From contig NZ_PGFQ01000001.1 of the NCBI RefSeq assembly GCF_029870955.1, positions 2,914,001-2,978,000 of the forward strand: a stretch of 64,000 nucleotides of DNA. Reading direction: 5' to 3'. This document shows positions 39,807 through 49,928 of the stretch, piece by piece. How positions within the stretch are numbered: the stretch's first letter is position 1; each line of letters opens with the position of its first letter. Source of the DNA: Sulfitobacter faviae. Its GTDB lineage: Bacteria > Pseudomonadota > Alphaproteobacteria > Rhodobacterales > Rhodobacteraceae. The notes beneath the pieces are model-generated. The model was not told the DNA's origin, did no database searches, and saw only the letters and a list, made by a program, of their open reading frames with translations. Position numbers and translations under genes: made by a program.

Positions 39807-40328
39807 TCAGAGCGGTTCAAGATCGCGGCGGAAGCGCGCGGCGTTCTCGGCATAGTGTTTGGCGCTCGCGGTCAACTGTTGGATCGCCCGCGCGTCAAGC
39901 TCACGCACCACTTTGCCCGGCACGCCCATGACGAGCGACCCATCGGGGATCACCTTGTTTTCGGTGATCAGCGCCCCTGCCCCGATCAGGCAGTTCTTAC
40001 CGATCTTGGCACCATTCAGCACTGTGGCCCCCATGCCGATCAGAGAGTTGTCGCCGATGGTGCAGCCGTGCAGCATGACCTTATGACCGATGGTGCAATC
40101 TTCGCCGACGGTCAGTGGATAACCCATATCGGTGTGAAAGACGCAATTCTCTTGCACGTTGCTGCCGCGGCCCACGGTGATCATCTCATTGTCGCCGCGC
40201 AGGGTGCTGCCGAACCAGACGGAGGCTTCGGGGCCGAGCGTCACCTTGCCGATGACATTCGCATCAGGGGCGACCCATGCATCGGGGGAGACTTCGGGGC
40301 GGGCATCGGCGAGGGCGTAGAGGGTCAT
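39807..40328 (-). CDS. gamma-class carbonic anhydrase-like protein
   Basis: 173 aa left-handed beta-helix of hexapeptide repeats. The three metal-binding His candidates are present ([19 protein letters not shown]). It resembles the YrdA/PaaY family. Hydration of carbon dioxide or thioesterase-like activity is possible; many members have no proven activity. Its ATG overlaps the gmk stop by 4 nt. Confidence 0.88.
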   Translation of the reverse strand: MTLYALADARPEVSPDAWVAPDANVIGKVTLGPEASVWFGSTLRGDNEMITVGRGSNVQENCVFHTDMGYPLTVGEDCTIGHKVMLHGCTIGDNSLIGMGATVLNGAKIGKNCLIGAGALITENKVIPDGSLVMGVPGKVVRELDARAIQQLTASAKHYAENAARFRRDLEPL

Positions 40329-40970
40329 TTCAATTCCTCGAATTCGGATTGCAGACGGCGAACGTGATCCTTGATGGCGGGCTGTTGGCTCAGCCGCAGG
40401 CGCGCGGCGGTGATGATGGATTTCAGCCGCGCCTCGGTCTGGTCGAGATCGTCGTTCACCAGCACGAAGTCATAGCCATCCCAATGGCTGATCTCATCCC
40501 AGCTTTTGCCCATGCGCTTGGCAATCGTCTCGGCATCGTCTTGGCCCCGGCTTTCCAAACGGCGTTTCAACTCGGTGATCGAGGGCGGCAGCAGGAAGAT
40601 CGACAGCGTATGCGTGTTCAGGTCGGAGTTGCGGATCTGCTGTGCGCCCTGCCAGTCGATGTCGAAAAGGATGTCCTGCCCCTGATCGATCGCCGCCTGC
40701 ACGGGGGCTTTGGGGGAGCCGTAGAAATTGCCGAAGACATGGGCGTGTTCCAGCATTTCGCCCTCGGCCACGGCCTGCCGGAACTCCTCTTCGCCGACAA
40801 AGCGGTAATCCTTGCCATCCTCCTCGCCCGGGCGGGGGCGCGGGTGGTGGCGGAGACCGAGAAGTTGATCGTCGGATCCCATGCGCGCAGTGCGCGGGCC
40901 ATGGTCGATTTGCCCGCCCCGGAGGGGAACTGAGGATGATCAGAAGGCCGCGTCGGCTTGGGTTTGTCAC
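40325..40970 (-). CDS. gmk: guanylate kinase, frameshifted twice as read
   Basis: Restored length is about 215 aa, normal. P-loop [10 protein letters not shown], then [35 protein letters not shown] and [13 protein letters not shown]. It phosphorylates GMP to GDP and is normally essential. As read, one base is missing in each of two runs: the G run at 40924-40927 (+ strand) and the G run at 40834-40838. Both restored bases give exact family motifs, so a true null allele is improbable. Next to yicC, a frequent gmk neighbour. Confidence 0.93.
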
Positions 40971-40973
40971 GTC

Positions 40974-41864
40974 TTACTCCACATTTTGCACTTGTTCGCG
41001 CATTTGGTCGATCACCGCCTTCAGGGCCAGACCGACAGTCGTCAATTCGGTGCTCTGCGCCTTGGAGCAGAGCGTGTTGGCTTCGCGGTTGAACTCCTGC
41101 ATCAGGAAATCTAGCTTGCGCCCCACCGGCCCGCCCTGCCCGATCAGCGCGCGCGCGGCGGCGACATGGGCGGCAAGGCGGTCGATCTCTTCGGTGACGT
41201 CGGCCTTGACCGCGATCAAGGCCAGCTCCTGCGCCACCCGGTCCGCATCCGCGCCCTCACTGTTGTCAAGCACGCGGGCAAGGTTGCGGCGCAACTGGGC
41301 AGCGGTTTCTTCCTTACGGGCCTCGGCCAAAGCGGCGGCTTCGGCGGCGCGGTTTTCGACCTCGGTCAACTGCTCTTGCATCACATCGGCCAGCGCCGCG
41401 CCTTCCTGCGCGCGCATCTCGTTGAAATCACGCAGCAGGGTCGGCACTTCCGCCAGCAATGCGGCGCGCAGCGCGTCGATGTCCTGTGCCTGATCGGCCT
41501 GTTCCAACACGCCGCGCATGGAAAGAATGTCGCTCGCCCGCGAGGGCGCCAGCGATACGCCGGCATTCATCGCACGGGCCTCGATCTCATGCAGGGCGGT
41601 CAGCAGCGTGTCGACATGCGCCTCGTTGATCTGCAAGCTGCCGTCACTCTCAGCCGAGGAGATGCGCAGGTTGCAGGTGATATTGCCCCGGGCCACCTCC
41701 GCCGAAATTTGCTTGCGCAAGGCGGCCTCAAGCCCCTCGACCCAATCGGGCAGGCGCAGCCGCAGGTCTAGCCCTTTGCCATTGACCGCGCGTAGTTCCC
41801 AAGACCAGCTCCAACCCTCCAAAGCGCCGGAGGCAGAGGCGAAACCTGTCATGGACCTGATCAT
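40974..41864 (-). CDS. YicC-family endoribonuclease
   Basis: 296 aa. It begins MIRSMTGFASASG, followed by ELRAVNGKGLDLRLRLP, and ends with GRKLDFLMQEFNREANTLCSKAQ, the DUF1732 signature. Family members cleave RNA and affect sRNA turnover and stationary-phase survival. AAGGAA precedes the ATG at 41864 by 8 nt; an ATG 33 codons upstream is not conserved-looking. It lies 3 nt before gmk. Confidence 0.92.
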   Translation of the reverse strand: MIRSMTGFASASGALEGWSWSWELRAVNGKGLDLRLRLPDWVEGLEAALRKQISAEVARGNITCNLRISSAESDGSLQINEAHVDTLLTALHEIEARAMNAGVSLAPSRASDILSMRGVLEQADQAQDIDALRAALLAEVPTLLRDFNEMRAQEGAALADVMQEQLTEVENRAAEAAALAEARKEETAAQLRRNLARVLDNSEGADADRVAQELALIAVKADVTEEIDRLAAHVAAARALIGQGGPVGRKLDFLMQEFNREANTLCSKAQSTELTTVGLALKAVIDQMREQVQNVE

Positions 41865-42105
41865 CAGCGCGTTCCTTGCAAGGGCGGTCATGTCCTGCCT
41901 TACGGCGAAACCCCCGCGAGGGGCAAGCCCCCGGCCCCTCGCCCGGCGGATCCCATGGCTCACGCGTTAACCACTTCAGCGAAAGCATGACGAATTCCTT
42001 AACCGCCTGCGGTATTAATGATTTGGTAATCATTTCGGCCGCATTGTGCCGCTGTCGTTTCAAAAACGGCTGCTGTATTGGCCAAGTCCTTATGGGTGAG
42101 TTTCA

Positions 42106-42804
42106 ATGGGCAATACAGGCCACACCGCGCAGAATGTTGTCGCCATGTCAGATCATCGGACGCATGTTGGCTATGGCCCGCTGGCGCAGGTCGAAGCCTA
42201 TTGGGAGGCCCTGCGCGGCAACAGATTGATGCCGCGGCGGTCGGATATCGACCCGCGCGGGATCGAGCAGGCATTGGAATATGCCTTTATCCTCGAACGT
42301 GTCGCCGTGGGTGTCGGACGGTTGCGGATTGCGGGCGGCCATCTGCGTGACCTCATGGGGATGGAGGTGCGCGGCATGCCGATCACCGCCTTTTTCGGCA
42401 CGCAGTCGCGCCCCCGCGTCAGCGAAGCGCTGGAAGAAGTGTTTCAGATGCCCGGCCAGATCACACTGCATTTGGGCGCGGCGGCGAGCTATGGGCGGCC
42501 TGCCTTGACGGGGCGGATGCTGCTCTTGCCGCTGAAAAGCGACCTGGGCGATGTCAGTCGGGTGCTGGGCTGTCTCGTCGTGCTGGGGGAGATCGGCCAA
42601 ACCCCGCGGCGCTTCGATCTGGCGCAGGCCACGCGGCAGAGCGCCTTTGGCGGGGTGGCCAAACCTGTGCGCCATGCCGATCCCTTGCAGCAGCCGCTTT
42701 TGCCACGCGAAACCGGATTCGCAGAGCCGAAGGCAAGCTTCACCGCCGCCCCATCGGGTGACATCCCGCCCTATCTCCGCCTAGTGAAGTCAGAGCAGGA
42801 ATAG
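42106..42804 (+). CDS. PAS-domain protein (PF07310-like)
   Basis: 232 aa. A single PAS-like domain (residues ~20-165; QVEAYWEALRGNRLMPRRSDIDPRGIEQAL, HLRDLMGMEVRGMPITAFF) is followed by an unstructured tail ending PPYLRLVKSE. No output domain is visible. This family is abundant in alphaproteobacteria and poorly understood. The start could also be the ATG at 42145. The 241 nt before it hold a short GC-rich inverted repeat and no gene. Confidence 0.8.
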   Translation: MGNTGHTAQNVVAMSDHRTHVGYGPLAQVEAYWEALRGNRLMPRRSDIDPRGIEQALEYAFILERVAVGVGRLRIAGGHLRDLMGMEVRGMPITAFFGTQSRPRVSEALEEVFQMPGQITLHLGAAASYGRPALTGRMLLLPLKSDLGDVSRVLGCLVVLGEIGQTPRRFDLAQATRQSAFGGVAKPVRHADPLQQPLLPRETGFAEPKASFTAAPSGDIPPYLRLVKSEQE

Positions 42805-42828
42805 CCCGTCCGCCGCCCTCGGAACGCG

Positions 42829-42866
42829 AAAACGCCGCCCCGCAACTAGCGGGACGGCGTCTCTTT
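42829..42866. terminator. bidirectional terminator between PAS gene and DAHP synthase
   Basis: Stem ACGCCGCCCCGC / GCGGGACGGCGT with loop aacta and T-rich tails on both strands (TTTTCGCG on minus). It serves the two convergent genes. Confidence 0.82.
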
Positions 42867-42894
42867 CGTCACAATCAAGTGCAGGCCGAGGCTG

Positions 42895-44264
42895 TTACCC
42901 TGCCGCCCGCGCCGTCTGTGCCACGCGGCGGTTCGACAGTTCCTCGGCCACGAGGAAGGCCAGTTCCAGCGATTGGCTGGCGTTGAGCCGCGGGTCGCAG
43001 GCCGTGTGGTAGCGATCGGACAGGTCTTCGTCGCTGACCGCCCGCACACCGCCGGTGCACTCGGTCACGTCTTGGCCGGTCATCTCGAAATGCACACCGC
43101 CGGGGACGGAACCTTCGGCGTTATGCACGGCAAAGAATTCATGCACTTCGCGCAGCACGGAATCGAAGGGCCGGGTCTTGTAGCCCGTGGAGGATTTGAT
43201 CGTGTTGCCGTGCATCGCGTCACAGGTCCAGACGACATTGGCGCCCTCTTCCTGAACGGTCTTGATCAAACGCGGCAGGTGATCGCCCACCTGCCCCGCA
43301 CCAAAGCGCGAGATCAGGGTGAGACGGCCCCCTTCATTCTCGGGGTTCAGCTTAGCCATCAAACGCTTGAGGTCATCGCTGGTCATCGAGGGACCACACT
43401 TCAGGCCAATCGGGTTTTGCACGCCGCTGGCAAACTCCACATGCGCCCCGTCGGGCTGCCGCGTGCGGTCACCGATCCAGATCATGTGACCCGAGCCTGC
43501 GAGCCACTTGCCGGTTTGGCTGTCACGGCGGCAAAGCGCCTCTTCATACTCCAGCAGCAGCGCCTCGTGGCTGGTGTAGAATTCCACCGATTGCAGCGTA
43601 TGCGCGGTTTCGGCGGTCACCCCTGCGGCGGCCATGAAATCAAGCGTGTCGGAGATGCGGTTGGCGATCTCGCGGTATTTCTCGGCCTTTTCGTCATCGG
43701 TGAAGCCCAGCGTCCAGCCGTGCACCTGATGCACATCGGCATAGCCCCGGTCGAGAAGGCGCGCAGCAGGTTCAACGTGGCGGCGGCCTGCGTATAGGCG
43801 CGCAGCATCTTTTGCGGGTCGGGGATACGGGCCGCTTCGTTGAAGGCCAGATCGTTGATGATATCGCCGCGATAGCTGGGCAGTTCCACGCCATCCACCA
43901 CTTCGGTCGGGGCCGAGCGCGGCTTGGCGAATTGACCGGCCATGCGGCCCAGTTTGATCACCGGCACCTTGGCCCCATGGGTCAGCACGATGGCCATCTG
44001 CAACATCACCTTGAAGGTGTCGCGAATGGCGTCCGAGCTGAACTGTTCAAAGCTTTCGGCGCAATCACCGCCCTGCAAAAGGAAGGCTTCGCCACGGCCC
44101 GCGGCGGCCAGATGTTTCTTCAACCGGCGTGCTTCGCCCGCAAAAACGAGGACCGGATAGCGTGCCAGCTGTGCCTCAACCGCTTCCAATGCGGCTTGGT
44201 CAGGGTAATCGGGCATCTGGACGCGCGGTTTGCTGCGCCAGCTCGAGGTGCTCCAGTCTGTCAT
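42895..44264 (-). CDS. 3-deoxy-7-phosphoheptulonate synthase, class II; frameshifted as read
   Basis: Restored length is about 456 aa. Class II signatures: [47 protein letters not shown] region ([14 protein letters not shown]), [14 protein letters not shown] and [11 protein letters not shown]. It condenses phosphoenolpyruvate and erythrose 4-phosphate, the first shikimate step. As read, one C is missing in the run at 43745-43748 (+ strand); adding it gives [19 protein letters not shown]. The start has a GGAG-rich leader. Confidence 0.93.
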
Positions 44265-44455
44265 CTTTCTACTCCGCTCCACAGCGCCGAGTGTCGGCGC
44301 TTCGTGATCTTTCTCTATACAAAGGCGCGGGGAAAGTGACCAGAACCGAAATGCGCCCTATTGACGTGGCGACAGGCCCGTGGGCAATGTTTCCGGCAAG
44401 TTCTGGCGGCCATGGCACATGTCGGCAGAGACGACCTGAATAGAAAGACGCCGTG

Positions 44456-45459
44456 ATGTCCCAACCGCGCCCGGCCACCCGCATGCCCCCCAGACCGACA
44501 AGCCGCGGCGCTTCGTCTTTGTGTTGTTGGAGAATTTTACCCTTCTGAGCTTTGCCTCGGCGGTGGAATGCCTGCGGATCACCAACCGCATGCTCGAACG
44601 CGAGGTCTATGAATGGCAGGTCGTGGGGGAAAGCGGTGAGACCTGTGTAAGCTCATCCGGCGCGGTTTTCGCACTGGACGGCGGGCTTGAGGCGTTGGGC
44701 CGCGACGATACCATCATGATCTGCGGCGGCATCGGCGTGCAGGCCGCGACCACCAAGAAGCTGCTGGCATGGCTGCGCCGCGAGGCGCGCAAGGGGCTGG
44801 TTGTTGGCGGGCTTTGTACCGCGGCACATACGCTGGCCAAGGCGGGGCTGCTCGACGGCAAACGCGCCACGATCCATTGGGAGAATCAGGACAGTTTCGG
44901 CGAGGAATTTGAAGAGGTCATTCTGACGAAATCGGTCTTCGTGGTCGACGGCAACCGACTGACCACAGCGGGCGGCACGTCTTCTTTGGACATGATGCTG
45001 AAACTCATCGCCGATGATCATGGAGAGGAGACGGCCAATGCCGTGGCGGATCAGCTCATTTATTCCTCGATCCGCACCGACCAAGACACGCAGCGCCTGT
45101 CGGTGCCCACGCGAATCGGCGTGCGCCATCCCAAGCTTTCCCAAGTGATCCAGCAGATGGAGCGCAATATCGAAGAGCCGATCAGCCCCTCCATCCTCGC
45201 CCGCGACGTGGGCATGTCGACCCGCCAGCTAGAGCGTTTGTTTCGCCGCTACCTGAACCGCAGCCCAAAACGTTACTATATGGAATTGCGGCTGCAAAAG
45301 GCGCGCAACCTGCTGATGCAGACGGATATGAGCGTGATCAACGTGGCGCTGGCCTGCGGCTTTGCCTCGCCCTCGCATTTCTCGAAATGCTACCGGGCGC
45401 ATTACCAGACCACGCCTTATCGTGAACGCGGCAGCCAATCCACCCGGCAGCCCGCCTGA
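44456..45459 (+). CDS. GlxA-type transcriptional regulator (DJ-1/PfpI domain plus AraC HTH), probable N-terminal frameshift
   Basis: About 334 aa if restored. An N-terminal class I glutamine-amidotransferase-like domain (FVFVLLENFTLLSFASAVECLRI, GGLCTAAHTLAKAGLL) precedes an AraC helix-turn-helix pair near the C-terminus (MSTRQLERLFRRYLNRSPKRYY, INVALACGFASPSHFSKCYR). Relatives control glycine-betaine, choline or arginine use. The ATG at 44456 with AGAAAGA upstream is one base out of frame: a missing C at 44478-44480 would connect MSQPRPATPHAPQTDKPRR to the body. Otherwise a GTG at 44521 must be the start. Confidence 0.85.
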
Positions 45460-45462
45460 GGG

Positions 45463-46559
45463 TCAGGGCGTGATCCGGTAGACCGTGCCGTTGACCTCTG
45501 AGATGAACCAGATCCCACCCTCGGGCCCTTCTACGACATCCCGCACGCGGGCGGTCTCGTCGGTCTTGATTTGCGCCACCTCTTCCAGCGGCGTGCCGCT
45601 TAGCCGGGCGATATAGTCGAACTTGAGCGAACCGACGAAGATGTCACCTTCCCATTCAGGGAAAAGCGCGCCGGAGTAGACCATCAGCCCCGCAGGCGCG
45701 ATGGACGGGTCCCAGTAGAATTCGGGCTGCGCCATCCCCTCTTTCGCCGTGCCCTCGCCGATCTTCGCGCCCGAATAGTGCTCACCGTAGGAAATCACCG
45801 GCCAGCCGTAGTTCGTGCCCTTGGTGATGCGGTTCACCTCATCCCCGCCCTTGGCCCCATGTTCCGACACCCAAAGCCGCCCATCCAGATCCAGCCCCGC
45901 CCCTTGTGGGTTGCGATGGCCGTAGGACCAGATTTCAGGCAGCACGTCGGGCGTGTCGACAAAAGGATTGTCATCGGGAACCGAGCCGTCGCGGTTCACA
46001 CGGATGATGCTGCCGTTATGGGTGCTGCGGTCCTGCGCCGCCGGACGATCGCCGCGTTCGCCAATGGTCACCAGCAGCGTGCCATCCGGCGCTTCGACCA
46101 CGCGCGAGCCGAAGTGCTGGCCGCCACTGCTGCCCGGTTTCATGGCGAAAAGCTCGGTCAGGTTTTCCAGACTGCGGGTATCCTCTGACAGACGCGCGCT
46201 GGCCAAAGCGGTCCCCGCGCCGCCGCCCTCTTGGGGTTTGGCATAGGTCAGGAACAGCAGGCGGCTCTGCGCGAAATCCCCGGCCAAGGTGATGTCCAAC
46301 AGACCGCCCTGCCCGACCACGGCCACTTCCGGCAGACCCGAGACTTCGTGCCGCGTGTCGTTCTTTTGATAGATCAAACGCCCGGCCTTCTCTGTCACCA
46401 ACAGACCGCCACCGGGCAAGGGGCAACGCCCCACGGGGCTTCGAGATCCTCGGCCACGGGGGTGATCGTGAGACCGCTCTGCGCTGTGGCGGCACCCGCA
46501 GCGCAGAGGCTGCCGAGGCTGATGAAGGCGGCAGTGGCGAGGTGTTTTGCGCGGGTCAT
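45463..46559 (-). CDS. PQQ-dependent sugar dehydrogenase-like (soluble GDH/YliI family), frameshifted as read
   Basis: Restored length is about 365 aa, with a signal peptide (MTRAKHLATAAFISL...AATAQ). The six-bladed propeller signatures are LPGGGLLVTEKAGRLIY, GGQHFGSRVV, LLVTIGERGD, YGHRNPQG, WVSEHGAKGGDEVN and VVEGPEGGIWFI. Predicted to be a periplasmic aldose dehydrogenase using PQQ. One base is missing in the G run at 46420-46423 (+ strand), restoring GVAPLPGGG. AAGGAG precedes the ATG. Its stop is 3 nt from the convergent regulator's stop. Confidence 0.88.
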
Positions 46560-46744
46560 GGGCAGGCTCCTTTGGGCATGGGGCTTGGATCAAGACATAG
46601 CCAGCGCACCGCCCATTTCCACCATCGTTCCCGGTCCACGCGAAAACCCGCCCGCGAAAAACACTTTATAAATCGCCTTTTCTTTTTCGAAACCACGACC
46701 TAACGTTCGATCAGAACGAGAGTTCAACTAAGGGAGAGTACCAA

Positions 46745-47929
46745 ATGAAAAAAATACTGATGGCCACAACGGCCGTTGCTCTGCTCGCCACGGGCGCGCA
46801 TGCGGAAGACACCAAAATCGGCATTCTGCTGGGCTTCACCGGCCCGCTGGAATCGTTGGCCAATGACATGGCCGCCGGTGCCGAACTGGCGATTTCCGAG
46901 GTTAACGAGAGCGGCATGTTCCTCGACGGGGCCACCGTTTCGTCTGAACGTGGCGACACCGGCTGTATCGACGCGGGTTTGGCCGTGGCATCGGCTGAGC
47001 GTCTGATCACCTCCGACCGCGTGAGCGGCATCGTGGGCGGCATGTGCTCGGGTGAAACCACCGCCTCGCTGCAGAACGTCGCCATTCCGAATGGCATCGT
47101 GATGATCTCGCCCTCTGCGACATCCCCGGCCCTGTCGACGGTCGAAGACAACGGCCTGTTCTTCCGCACATCGCCCTCGGACGCGCGTCAGGGTCAGGTC
47201 ATGGCCGACATCCTGAACGACCGTGGCATCAAGGAAGTCGCCGTCACCTATACCAACAACGACTATGGTAAAGGTTTGGCCGACAGCTTTGAGACCGCCT
47301 ACAAAGAATCCGGCGGCACCGTGACCATCAACACCTCGCATGAAGACGGCAAAGCGGACTACTCCGCCGAAGTCGGCGCGCTGGCCTCTGCCGGTGGTGA
47401 GGTTCTGGTCGTGGCAGGCTATGTCGACCAAGGTGGCGCGGGCATCGTGAACGGTGCGCTGGACGCCGGTGCATTCGACGTCTTCATGTTCCCCGATGGC
47501 ATGGTCTCCGACACGCTGGAAGAGAAATTCGCCGAGATCGCGGATGGCTCCTTTGGTCAGAACCCGAGTGCGGCTGGCGAAGGCCCGGACAACTACAAGA
47601 AGATGGGCAAGGAAGCCGGTTTTGAGCCGACCAACGCCTTCTCGCCTGAATCCTATGATGCGGCGGCGCTGATGCTGCTGGCGATGCAGGCCGCAGGCTC
47701 CAATGATCCGGCGGAGTACAAGGAAAAGGTGATGGAAGTCGCCAATGCCCCGGGTGAAAAAATCCTGCCGGGTGAACTGGGCAAAGCGCTTCAGATCATC
47801 AAAGACGGCGGCGACGTGGACTATGTCGGTGCCTCGGCGGTCGAGCTGATCGGACCGGGCGAGAGCGCGGGCAACTACCGCGAGATCGAGATGAAGGACG
47901 GCAAGATGGTCACGGTCGGCTACCGCTGA
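46745..47929 (+). CDS. branched-chain amino-acid-type ABC transporter substrate-binding protein
   Basis: 394 aa with a 20-residue signal peptide (ATGAHAED). Type I periplasmic-binding fold: IGILLGFTGPLESLANDMAAGAELA at the start, SPSATSPALS and RTSPSDARQGQVMADIL in the ligand region. Likely ligands are branched-chain or other aliphatic amino acids or amides; I cannot say which. It heads the transport cluster, with GGGAGAG as ribosome-binding site, and is followed by its own terminator. Confidence 0.9.
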   Translation: MKKILMATTAVALLATGAHAEDTKIGILLGFTGPLESLANDMAAGAELAISEVNESGMFLDGATVSSERGDTGCIDAGLAVASAERLITSDRVSGIVGGMCSGETTASLQNVAIPNGIVMISPSATSPALSTVEDNGLFFRTSPSDARQGQVMADILNDRGIKEVAVTYTNNDYGKGLADSFETAYKESGGTVTINTSHEDGKADYSAEVGALASAGGEVLVVAGYVDQGGAGIVNGALDAGAFDVFMFPDGMVSDTLEEKFAEIADGSFGQNPSAAGEGPDNYKKMGKEAGFEPTNAFSPESYDAAALMLLAMQAAGSNDPAEYKEKVMEVANAPGEKILPGELGKALQIIKDGGDVDYVGASAVELIGPGESAGNYREIEMKDGKMVTVGYR

Positions 47930-47957
47930 TCCGCGTTACCATCTAACCGCTAAGAGG

Positions 47958-47986
47958 GGCCCGGTCGCAGTGCGATCGGGCCTTTT
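47958..47986 (+). terminator. terminator after the binding-protein gene
   Basis: GGCCCGGTCGCA / TGCGATCGGGCC with one mismatch, then TTTT. It separates the abundant binding protein from the downstream permease and ATPase genes. Confidence 0.82.
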
Positions 47987-48076
47987 GCTTAGGAAATCGG
48001 CTTTTCTTCCGGGGATGCAGCCAGTACAAATCCCCTATTGAGGACGTGGAAAACACGTCCCGTCTGGGAGGACAGG

Positions 48077-48238
48077 ATGAAAAAGCAACGTATGGCCGTC
48101 TCGGTCAGGGCTTTGGGCATGTATTTTGCTGAACGTGATTTTGGCAATACGGCGCAATCTGCCTCTGACAAGGCAGCGCAGGGCTTTCTTCAGATCAGGA
48201 CCGCAGCGGTCCCTTCCAAGAATCTCAGCACATTGTAA
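48077..48238 (+). CDS. possible small protein, 53 aa, unrecognised
   Basis: Starts MKKQRMAVSVRALGMYFAE after a GGAGGACAG ribosome-binding site, in the 397 nt between the binding-protein gene and livG. Basic N-terminus, no domain recognised. It may be a real small gene, or chance coding ahead of livG. Confidence 0.3.
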   Translation: MKKQRMAVSVRALGMYFAERDFGNTAQSASDKAAQGFLQIRTAAVPSKNLSTL

Positions 48239-48326
48239 ACAGGTATGGCGGCGCGCATCTGCCTGCGCGGCCCATATGACGACCAATAAAAACCAGCCAC
48301 AAGGTGGCGGACACGGGGATGGACAT

Positions 48327-49108
48327 ATGATCGTCGTAGACGACGTACACAAACACTTCGGCGGGTTTCACGCCGTCGACGGGGCGAGCCTGTCGATCGA
48401 GAAAGGATCGATCACCGGTTTGATCGGCCCCAATGGCGCGGGGAAAACCACGCTGTTCAACGTAATTGCCGGCGTGCTTCAGCCCACATCGGGCCGCGTC
48501 ACCATGGATGGGGAGGACATCACCGGCCTGCCCCGCATGAGCTTTTCCATAAGGGGCTGCTGCGCACTTTCCAGATCGCGCATGAGTTTTCTTCGATGTC
48601 CTGCCGCGAGAACCTGATGATGGTGCCGGGCAACCAGTCGGGCGAGACGCTGTGGAACACATGGTTCGGCACCAAACGCATCGCCAATGAAGAACGCGCG
48701 CTCAAGGCCAAGGCCGATGAGGTGCTTGAGTTTCTGACCATCGAACATCTGGCGGAACAGAAGGCGGGCCAGATCTCGGGCGGACAGAAGAAGTTGCTAG
48801 AGCTTGGCCGCACCATGATGGTGGATGCAAAAATTGTCTTCCTCGACGAGGTCGGCGCGGGCGTGAACCGGACGCTGCTGAACACCATCGGTGACGCGAT
48901 CATCCGCCTCAACCAAGAGCGCAATTATACTTTCGTCGTGATCGAGCATGACATGGATTTCATCGGCCGCCTTTGCGACCCGGTGATCTGCATGGCCGAG
49001 GGCCACGTGCTGGCCGAAGGCACGTTGGATGAGATCAAGGCGAACGAACAGGTGATCGAGGCCTATCTCGGCACCGGGCTGAAGAACAAGGACAAGGTAG
49101 GCGCATGA
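48327..49108 (+). CDS. ABC transporter ATP-binding protein LivG-like, frameshifted as read
   Basis: Restored length is about 260 aa. Walker A GPNGAGKTT, signature ISGGQKKLLELG, Walker B VFLDEVGAGVN, H-loop IEHDMDF. One C is missing in the run at 48531-48534; adding it gives ITGLPPHELFHKGLLRTFQIAHEFSSM, as in LivG proteins. The start at 48327 has GGGGATGGA upstream; an in-frame ATG at 48276 would add 17 low-complexity residues and lacks a ribosome-binding site. Overlaps livF by 4 nt. Confidence 0.9.
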
Positions 49109-49926
49109 GCAATGATCCCTACGGCGACCGCGGCAACAAAGATTGGTCGGTCGGCAACGCGAAGGGCCAAGGCAGCATCATGCCCAAGGCCAGCGGCAAA
49201 ACCCACCCCGCCCCCGGCGGCCCCTTCCTGATTGGTGACGGCATGACGGCGGGCTACGGCAACGGCCCCGACATCCTGCATGACTGCACCATCGCGGTCG
49301 ACCGCGGCGAGATCGCGGTGATCGTCGGCCCCAACGGCGCGGGCAAATCCACCGGCATGAAGGCGGTCTTCGGCATGCTCGACATGCGCAAGGGCCATGT
49401 GCGGCTGGATGGTGAAGACATAACCGAACTCAGCCCGCAGGACCGGGTGGCCAAGGGCATGGGTTTCGTGCCCCAAACCTCGAACATCTTCACCTCCATG
49501 TCGGTCGAAGAGAACCTTGAGATGGGCGCTTTCATCCGCCGCGATGACTTTCGCGATACGATGGCGCAGGTCTATGACCTTTTCCCGATCCTCAAGGAAA
49601 AGCGCAATCAGGCGGCGGGTGAACTGTCGGGCGGGCAACGCCAGCAGGTGGCCGTGGGCCGCGCGCTGATGACCCAGCCCAAGGTGCTGATGCTGGATGA
49701 GCCGACGGCGGGTGTCTCGCCCATCGTCATGGACGAGCTTTTCGACCGGATCATCGAGGTCGCCCGCACCGGCATCCCGATCCTGATGGTCGAACAAAAC
49801 GCCCGTCAAGCGCTTGAAATCGCGGACAAAGGCTATGTGCTTGTGCAGGGGACGAATGCCTTTACCGGCACCGGCAAAGAGCTGTTGGCCGATCCTGAAG
49901 TCCGCAAATCGTTTCTGGGGGGCTGA
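49105..49926 (+). CDS. ABC transporter ATP-binding protein LivF-like
   Basis: 273 aa. Walker A GPNGAGKST, Q-loop PQTSNIFTSMSVEENLEMG, signature LSGGQRQQVAVGRAL, Walker B VLMLDEPTAGVSP, H-loop EQNARQ. A 40-residue polar N-terminal extension precedes the usual LivF start. With LivG it forms the ATPase pair of the importer. Confidence 0.92.
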   Translation: MSNDPYGDRGNKDWSVGNAKGQGSIMPKASGKTHPAPGGPFLIGDGMTAGYGNGPDILHDCTIAVDRGEIAVIVGPNGAGKSTGMKAVFGMLDMRKGHVRLDGEDITELSPQDRVAKGMGFVPQTSNIFTSMSVEENLEMGAFIRRDDFRDTMAQVYDLFPILKEKRNQAAGELSGGQRQQVAVGRALMTQPKVLMLDEPTAGVSPIVMDELFDRIIEVARTGIPILMVEQNARQALEIADKGYVLVQGTNAFTGTGKELLADPEVRKSFLGG

Positions 49927-49928
49927 AC